The notes below the pieces were generated by a model. The model was not told the origin of the DNA, did not search any database, and saw only the letters and a program-made list of their open reading frames with translations. Shown here piece by piece: positions 31,067 through 35,873 of a DNA stretch of 35,873 nucleotides. The DNA is from Bacteroidales bacterium UBA5548 (GTDB lineage: Bacteria > Bacteroidota > Bacteroidia > Bacteroidales > UBA932), in assembly GCA_002425935.1 (NCBI GenBank), contig DINE01000006.1, forward strand, positions 67,529 to 103,401. The letters run 5' to 3'. Every line of letters begins with the position of its first letter. Position 1 is the stretch's first letter. The position numbers were made by a program, and so were the translations under genes.

Positions 31067-31861
31067 TTAACTCTGTTTCAGAGAGTCAACAATTTTTGTA
31101 AGCTCTACAAACTCCTCAACAGAAAGCTGTTCAGGTCTTTTGGCAAAGAGATAACTATCAGGTAATTCTAGCCCACCAATTAGAGGCTTCAAAGAGTTTC
31201 GTATGGTTTTGCGCCTCTGGTTAAAAGAGGTCTTAACAACAGCCTTAAAGAGCGATTCGTCACACCCGAGTGACTCTCTTGAGTTTCTCTTAAGCCTTAT
31301 AACTGCCGACTTAACCTTAGGTGGCGGGATAAATTCATTCTCATCAACAGTAAAGAGATACTCAATTGAGTACCAAGCCTGAAGCAAAACAGACAATATT
31401 CCGTAAGCCTTTTTACCGGGATTCGACGCAAGCCTCTCAGCCACCTCTTTCTGTACCATACCCACAACCTGAGGAATACGGCTCCTGTAATCCAGGACCT
31501 TAAAGAAGATCTGAGAAGAGATGTTATACGGAAAGTTACCAATCACCACAAACTCCCCATCGAAAATATCTTCAAGCTTCATTCTCAGGAAATCGGCTTC
31601 GTACAGAGACTCCTCCAGTGCAGGATAGTGAATTTTAAGATATTCAACCGACTCAGAGTCAATCTCGGCAAGTTTAAGGTTAATATCCGGGTCAACGGCA
31701 AGGAACTGAGTAAGAACACCGGTTCCCGGCCCCACCTCTATTACATCAATCCCGCCACTTTTATCTAAATCCGAAAGCTCAAGCGAATCCACGATACGCT
31801 TTGCTATTTTAGGGTCCTTGAGAAAATGCTGACCCAACGCCTTTTTTGCCTTTACATACAT
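31067..31861 (-). CDS. rsmA: 16S rRNA (adenine(1518)-N6/adenine(1519)-N6)-dimethyltransferase
   Basis: Also known as KsgA. It uses S-adenosylmethionine to dimethylate two adjacent adenines in the 3'-terminal hairpin of 16S rRNA. The N terminus YVKAKKALGQHFLKDPKIAKRIV is family-typical. The SAM-binding motif is IEVGPGTGVLT (residues 41-51), with an acidic LAEIDSE. The NFPY methylation motif is N109-Y112 in VIGNFPYNISSQIFFKV. The C-terminal SAVIRLKRN and KTSFNQRRKTIRNSL match as well. The 264-aa length is normal. It overlaps the upstream endonuclease-family gene by 10 nt, indicating translational coupling. It converges on the ABC permease gene 21 nt away. Confidence 0.97.
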   Translation of the reverse strand: MYVKAKKALGQHFLKDPKIAKRIVDSLELSDLDKSGGIDVIEVGPGTGVLTQFLAVDPDINLKLAEIDSESVEYLKIHYPALEESLYEADFLRMKLEDIFDGEFVVIGNFPYNISSQIFFKVLDYRSRIPQVVGMVQKEVAERLASNPGKKAYGILSVLLQAWYSIEYLFTVDENEFIPPPKVKSAVIRLKRNSRESLGCDESLFKAVVKTSFNQRRKTIRNSLKPLIGGLELPDSYLFAKRPEQLSVEEFVELTKIVDSLKQS

Positions 31862-32889
31862 GCTGCAAAGGTATAAAAATAAATCAGCACCCTCACAGGA
31901 AGGTGGTCGCTCACCCCTCCGTTATATCTTGGCCCAACATATGTACGTCTGGGCTTGAATCCCGTAAACGCCCTGTCTCTCTCAAGCAGAAACGAAGCAT
32001 CAAAAATTGAGAAGAGAGATTCATCTGTAAAGAGAGGCTCATCTTTATCCAGCAAATTTCGCGAGACAAGAATCTGGTCAATCAGCTCCCACACACCCCT
32101 GTACTTTATTGTCCCCTCCCCCCTTTCATGACGGCGGCCGGCAAGATTTACCAACCCCTTGAGCGATCTCATAATATCCGAATCAGGAGTATCATTAAAA
32201 TCACCCGCTACAATAATGTTTGCACGGTTGTTAACACAAAGCAGCGAATCACAAACCCTCTTTAACGCGAGAGCAGCAGCCTCCCTTGCCGGCCGCGACA
32301 CCCTCTCCCCACCAAATTTTGATGGCCAGTGGTTAATAAAAATATGCAGAGTATCCAGAACATTCACCACCCCTCTGGCATATAGAATATCTCTGGTCTT
32401 TCTTGAAGTATCCGGGAGATGAACCCCTATAAACCTAGCAGACAATACCTTGAATATATCTTTTCTGTAAAGCAGAGCCACATCAATCCCCCTCAGATCA
32501 GGAGAATCTTTATGAATAATTCCATAACGCCCGAAACTCAATGGAGAGTCATAGACAAGAGAGTTTAGCACATACCTGTTTTCAACCTCGGCAACACCAA
32601 TAAACAACGGAAAGCTTCCCTCCCCCGCAGCCATAACTGTCTTTGCAATAGCATCCCTTTTGGAAACAAACCTCCTCCTGCCCCACCTCATCTTACCATA
32701 AGCAGAAAACTCCTGTACAACACCCACCGTATCTGATTTTGTATCAAAAAAGTTTTCGAGATTCCAGAACACAAAATAACTACCCTGAAACCCGCCGCTA
32801 CCGGTTAAACTATCTCTCTGCTGTCCCGATAGTTCTGTAAATAAAAGAGTAATTGCTGCTATTGTCAATAAAAGTAGTTTTGTTTTCAT
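31852..32889 (-). CDS. Exported endonuclease/exonuclease/phosphatase (EEP) family protein
   Basis: The 345-aa protein has a signal peptide ending around residue 22. EEP-fold motifs are in order: VFWNLENFFDTKSD (40-53) with catalytic-type N43 and E45; FIGVAEVENRYVL with the metal-binding Glu; FINHWPSKFGGE; IIVAGDFNDTPDSD with the D-x-N pair; and GVSDHLPVRVLIYF with the SDH end. The fold covers DNases, phosphodiesterases and phosphatases, so the exact reaction is open. The location appears to be periplasmic or extracellular, perhaps for nucleic-acid or nucleotide scavenging. It overlaps rsmA, an unrelated function, which suggests operon convenience rather than shared pathway. Confidence 0.9.
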   Translation of the reverse strand: MKTKLLLLTIAAITLLFTELSGQQRDSLTGSGGFQGSYFVFWNLENFFDTKSDTVGVVQEFSAYGKMRWGRRRFVSKRDAIAKTVMAAGEGSFPLFIGVAEVENRYVLNSLVYDSPLSFGRYGIIHKDSPDLRGIDVALLYRKDIFKVLSARFIGVHLPDTSRKTRDILYARGVVNVLDTLHIFINHWPSKFGGERVSRPAREAAALALKRVCDSLLCVNNRANIIVAGDFNDTPDSDIMRSLKGLVNLAGRRHERGEGTIKYRGVWELIDQILVSRNLLDKDEPLFTDESLFSIFDASFLLERDRAFTGFKPRRTYVGPRYNGGVSDHLPVRVLIYFYTFAACM

Positions 32890-33088
32890 GTTAAAGACAG
32901 TTTATGTTTCAGAGAAAAAACGTCGGAGAGAATTGTTGTTTATAACAGGGTAAAATTAATATCCAACCAGATAATAAGTAGTCGTCTGTTGTCACAATTA
33001 TCTGATTTTAAACACATTTTATGCGTTTTTAGATTTATCTCCCTTTTTTTGTTAATTTCGCACCCTCAAATAATAATACTTTTATAAA

Positions 33089-34192
33089 ATGGCACTTCAA
33101 TGCGGAATAGTGGGGCTCCCGAATGTTGGTAAATCAACACTTTTTAATTGCATCAGCTCAGGAAAAGCCCAGTCTGCAAACTTCCCCTTTTGCACAATCG
33201 AACCAAATATAGGATCTACAATTGTACCTGACGAGAGGCTGCAGGTACTTGAAAAGCTGGTAAAACCGCAAAGAGTTATCCCTGCAACTGTAGAGATTGT
33301 AGATATTGCCGGACTTGTTAAAGGGGCAAGCAAAGGAGAGGGGCTTGGAAATCAGTTCCTTGGAAATATCCGCGAAACAGATGCCATCTTACATGTACTC
33401 CGCTGTTTTGACGACCCCAACATAGTTCACGTTGACGGATCGGTAAATCCTGTGAGGGACAAAGAGATTATCGACACCGAACTTCAGATTAAGGATCTTG
33501 AAACAGTTGAAAGCCGCATTTCTAAAGTGCACAAGCAGGCACAAACTGGCGGTGACAAAAACGCAAAAAGGATGTACGAGATTCTGGTTAAGCTCAAAGA
33601 TGCCCTGGTTCAGGGTAAATCTGCCAGAACTGTATTCTTTGACAACGCAGAGGATGCAAAAATGGCTAAAGAGCTCTTCTTGCTTACCAATAAACCCGTT
33701 ATGTATGTCTGCAATGTAGATGAGGCATCGGCAAAAGAGGGGAACAAATATGTGGATATGGTAAAAGAGGCCATAAAGGACGAAGATGCACAGCTTCTGG
33801 TAGTGGCAGCAAAGATAGAATCAGAGATTGCAGAGCTTGAGAGCTTCGAGGAGAGGGAGATGTTTCTTTCTGAGCTTGGTCTTGACTCTTCGGGGGTTTC
33901 AAGGCTTATCCGATCGGCATATGCGCTTTTGAACCTGGAGACCTACTTTACGGCAGGCGTACAGGAGGTTCGCGCATGGACTTTCTCAAAGGGCATCAAA
34001 GCACCTCAGGCTGCAGGCATTATTCACACCGATTTCGAAAAGGGCTTTATCCGTGCAGAGGTCATTAAGTACGACGACTACGTGAAGTATGGCAGTGAAG
34101 CCGCCTGCAAAGAGGCCGGTAAAATGGCCGTTGAGGGCAAAGAGTACATTGTTCAGGATGGCGACATCATGCACTTCCGCTTTAATGTATAA
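33089..34192 (+). CDS. ychF: Redox-regulated/ribosome-associated GTPase-like ATPase YchF (OLA1 family)
   Basis: The 367-aa protein matches YchF in length and layout. G1 is [12 protein letters not shown] (residues 9-20), switch region [14 protein letters not shown], G3 [24 protein letters not shown], and the central coiled-coil arm with [13 protein letters not shown]. G4 reads NVDE in place of the canonical NKxD, as expected for a family that prefers ATP. The TGS domain covers ~residues 280-365 ([25 protein letters not shown] and [13 protein letters not shown]). In E. coli the protein binds ribosomes and affects stress response. It has its own upstream region (only a near-match -7 box TAATTTCG at 33053-33060) and a clear terminator. 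Confidence 0.97.
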   Translation: [367 protein letters not shown]

Positions 34193-34229
34193 TCATACAG
34201 CGCTTTAGATTCAAAAAATTATAAGATAT

Positions 34230-34257
34230 TCAGGCCGTTTCCCGGCCTGATTTTTTT
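34230..34257 (+). terminator. Rho-independent terminator of ychF
   Basis: TCAGGCCG (34230-34237) pairs with CGGCCTGA (34243-34250) as a perfect 8-bp stem with a 5-nt loop, followed by seven T's. It is 38 nt after the ychF stop. Confidence 0.93.
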
Positions 34258-34506
34258 ATTCTCAAACTTTCGCGATCACTAGTATTCATTAGTGTTTCCA
34301 GTGATTTGCCATAGTGTAATTATTCAGCAAATCAGCATTTTGCGAATACTTTACGAAGAAATATATCAGAAATTTTTATTATGTTTGACAAAACATCTGT
34401 CAGTAAGCATAATAAGCAGATTTGCTGACACATCGGTTGAATAGTGAAAATGCTTTTAGTCCTAACTACTAGACTGTCCCAAATTAACAATTAAAATTTA
34501 ATATTT
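34258..34506. other. AT-rich intergenic region upstream of the cysteine-rich peptide gene
   Basis: No gene is seen. Short inverted repeats are present: CACTA with TAGTG near 34268-34284, and TGTCAG with CTGACA near 34398-34431. I found no TAnnTTTG box matching a start here, so the promoter of the next gene is not identified. The region has distinctly higher AT content than the housekeeping block to the left. Confidence 0.4.
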
Positions 34507-34556
34507 ATGAAAAATTTTCGTGTGAAAAAAGCCATTATTTCGCTTTAATTTTTTCC

Positions 34557-34850
34557 ATGGTTTGCGTATGTATCTCACTAACATTATTCTCACAAGAGCC
34601 TCCTCTTGATGATCAAGATTGCGATTACGACGAATTCGAGTATGGAGCAGAAATAACCATCATATGCGGTGGTGGTTATGGTACTCCCTGTGGAGGTACA
34701 AAAAGTAATCAATATTGCACATCATGTAATAGTAGATATTGCGTATCCAGCAGTAACAAAAATTCATACTGTACTACAACAATTCGAGGCACAACAGGGC
34801 ATTTCCATTGTTTTGGCGGTTATAAAAAATCAGGTAGTGGTGCCTGCTAA
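34557..34850 (+). CDS. Small cysteine-rich exported peptide, NVEALA-like; N-terminal frame disrupted
   Basis: The open frame gives 97 aa: a short hydrophobic start (MVCVCISLTLFSQ) followed by an acidic segment (DDQDCDYDEFEYGAE) and a Cys/Gly/Ser-rich tail with about nine cysteines (IICGGGYGTPCGG, QYCTSCNSRYCVSSS, HFHCFGGY). A better signal peptide is split between frames: ATG 34507 encodes MKNFRVKKAIISL and then hits TAA at 34546, while frame +0 continues ALIFSMVCVCISLTLF. A single missing base would restore one ~114-aa protein. Small Cys-rich exported peptides of this type (NVEALA family) sit beside 6-bladed propeller lipoproteins in Bacteroidales, exactly as here, but the NVEALA word itself is absent. 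Confidence 0.6.
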   Translation: MVCVCISLTLFSQEPPLDDQDCDYDEFEYGAEITIICGGGYGTPCGGTKSNQYCTSCNSRYCVSSSNKNSYCTTTIRGTTGHFHCFGGYKKSGSGAC

Positions 34851-34855
34851 AATTA

Positions 34856-35873
34856 ATGAAAAAAACAACCACATATATAATAATTTCATTGTTGCTTCTG
34901 TCTTGCAGCAACAATAGGTTTTCCGTTATTGGAATGGATTTTACAGATACCTGCAATGTAACCTTTCTGGATACCTTGCCCGTAGTTTTGGAAGATTATG
35001 GGTTTTCAATTTATGACACAGAAATGGGGTTCATAGCAGGAAAAGAGGAGAACAATAATTATATACAATTATGGAACAAGGATACCGGGGAAAAGATATT
35101 TGGTTTTGGTTCAATAGGCAGAGGGCCAAATGAGTTCTTAATGCCGTTTTGTACAGATGTTGACTATACTAAAGGTATTATTTATATATTGGACCTGGTT
35201 TCGAGCAACATGCACAAATACAAATTATTAAGAGATACTGTTGAATTAATTGAGTCTTTTGTTGTTCCCCAAATGACTGGAGGATCTTTAATCAGCTTTC
35301 TTGATGATTCAACATTTGTTTACATGGCATTAGACGGAGCAATGCCTAAATTGGTCTTACATAATAGATTTCATGGAAAAATTTCTGAATGTGAAGACAA
35401 TATTCTTAATGAAGGGACTTTTAATAATATTTCTGCAATATACCGATCATCAATTTCAGTATCTAAGCAAAAGAAAAAAGTAATCCTTCTTTGCCATGAG
35501 TTGAATACAATCTCTTGCTTTTCAATTCAAAATAACGCCATTTCGCTTGAGTGGCGAAAATTTTTAGTTGCGCCTAAATATGAAATTAGTAATGGTGAGC
35601 TTCTTATTAATCATAATCAATTAGAAAAAGGTCTTATTGGAGATTGTCATGTTACCGATTCATTTATTTATTTATTGGTTTATGATGCCAAAAAGCAAGA
35701 TTTACCAATTATGGATTTTGAAAACAACTTACATAAATTGGAACACTCTTATATTGTAAAAATTAACCTTTATGGAGAGGTTATAAAAACATACAAGATA
35801 AAATGCGCTCCTTTATACATGGTCAATAGCCTAGATGATGAATCAAAAACTGTTCTAATAAACTTTCCAAATT
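34856..35873 (+). CDS. 6-bladed beta-propeller (TolB-like/BF3164-type) lipoprotein, 3' end cut by window edge
   Basis: Hand translation from ATG 34856 gives MKKTTTYIIISLLLLSCSNN, with lipobox LLSC (Cys17), and the frame stays open to the window end (339 codons). Blade-like features are FGFGSIGRGPNEFLMPF (near residue 83), the G.GRGPxEF signature of Bacteroidales 6-bladed propeller lipoproteins, followed by YTKGIIYILDLVSSNMHKYKL and later LICHE-type strand repeats with FIYLLVYDAKK. The start lies 5 nt after the cysteine-rich peptide gene, so the two are probably one operon. These lipoproteins are predicted to sit at the cell surface or periplasm; no biochemical role is established that I can name. 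The expected total length is about 360-380 aa. Confidence 0.8.
   Translation, partial: MKKTTTYIIISLLLLSCSNNRFSVIGMDFTDTCNVTFLDTLPVVLEDYGFSIYDTEMGFIAGKEENNNYIQLWNKDTGEKIFGFGSIGRGPNEFLMPFCTDVDYTKGIIYILDLVSSNMHKYKLLRDTVELIESFVVPQMTGGSLISFLDDSTFVYMALDGAMPKLVLHNRFHGKISECEDNILNEGTFNNISAIYRSSISVSKQKKKVILLCHELNTISCFSIQNNAISLEWRKFLVAPKYEISNGELLINHNQLEKGLIGDCHVTDSFIYLLVYDAKKQDLPIMDFENNLHKLEHSYIVKINLYGEVIKTYKIKCAPLYMVNSLDDESKTVLINFPN

Noticed and set aside
34461..34490. Sequence AGACTGTCCCAAATT resembling the end of some insertion sequences
   Set aside because: Only one end-like word is present, with no matching inverted end, transposase or target duplication in the window.

Overview
The window looks like a chromosomal segment of a Bacteroidota bacterium, most likely order Bacteroidales. 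The reasons are a large type V (FimA/Mfa-like) fimbrillin operon, many short lipoproteins with Bacteroidetes-style lipoboxes, several upstream TAnnTTTG boxes (the Bacteroidota -7 element), almost no Shine-Dalgarno sequences, and typical Bacteroidales housekeeping proteins (YfhO, NSS transporter, MutS, YchF). Species cannot be fixed from the sequence alone.

Region 1 (1-14.95 kb, all minus strand, read right to left) is a surface-fibre operon. It starts with a short histidine-kinase-like protein fused to a receiver whose active-site residues are missing. A DUF3575-type outer-membrane protein and a DUF5119-like lipoprotein follow. Then come three fimbrillin-family lipoproteins, a 550-aa fimbrillin/FISUMP fusion, a DUF4906-like pilin and two more fimbrillin/FISUMP fusions, one of which carries two FISUMP domains joined by an Fn3-like domain. 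Two small outer-membrane-barrel paralogues close the region, the last cut by the window edge and with its own promoter. Spacings of -11 to +89 nt, including two ATGA overlaps, argue for one transcription unit. The 5' leader holds two -7 boxes and a terminator-like hairpin.

Region 2 (15.2-21.4 kb) holds thyA-folA on the plus strand, with folA carrying a repeat-derived insertion. It continues with a ~0.5-kb pyrimidine-rich repeat tract, a superoxide dismutase with a signal peptide, a strong terminator inside a 20-bp inverted repeat, a convergent FabK/nitronate-monooxygenase-like flavoenzyme, a divergent NSS-type Na+-dependent transporter and a small membrane protein.

Region 3 (21.5-27.1 kb, minus strand) encodes an orphan 140-aa exported protein, a YfhO-family membrane protein, a GT4-type glycosyltransferase and a serine-hydrolase lipoprotein. 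YfhO and the glycosyltransferase probably act together in envelope glycan modification.

Region 4 (27.1-34.2 kb) is housekeeping: mutS and a MacB/FtsX-like ABC permease on plus, rsmA and an exported endonuclease/exonuclease/phosphatase-family protein on minus, and ychF on plus with a clear terminator.

Region 5 (34.3 kb to the end) holds a small cysteine-rich exported peptide gene with a disrupted signal-peptide frame, followed 5 nt later by a 6-bladed beta-propeller-type lipoprotein that runs off the window. This pairing resembles the NVEALA-peptide/propeller pairs of Bacteroidales.

The best candidate for an under-described system is Region 1: an adhesive fimbria with repeated FISUMP (putative C-type-lectin-like) domains, co-transcribed with a pseudo-histidine kinase behind an attenuator-like leader. 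No response regulator, transposase, reverse transcriptase, CRISPR array, tRNA or rRNA was seen.
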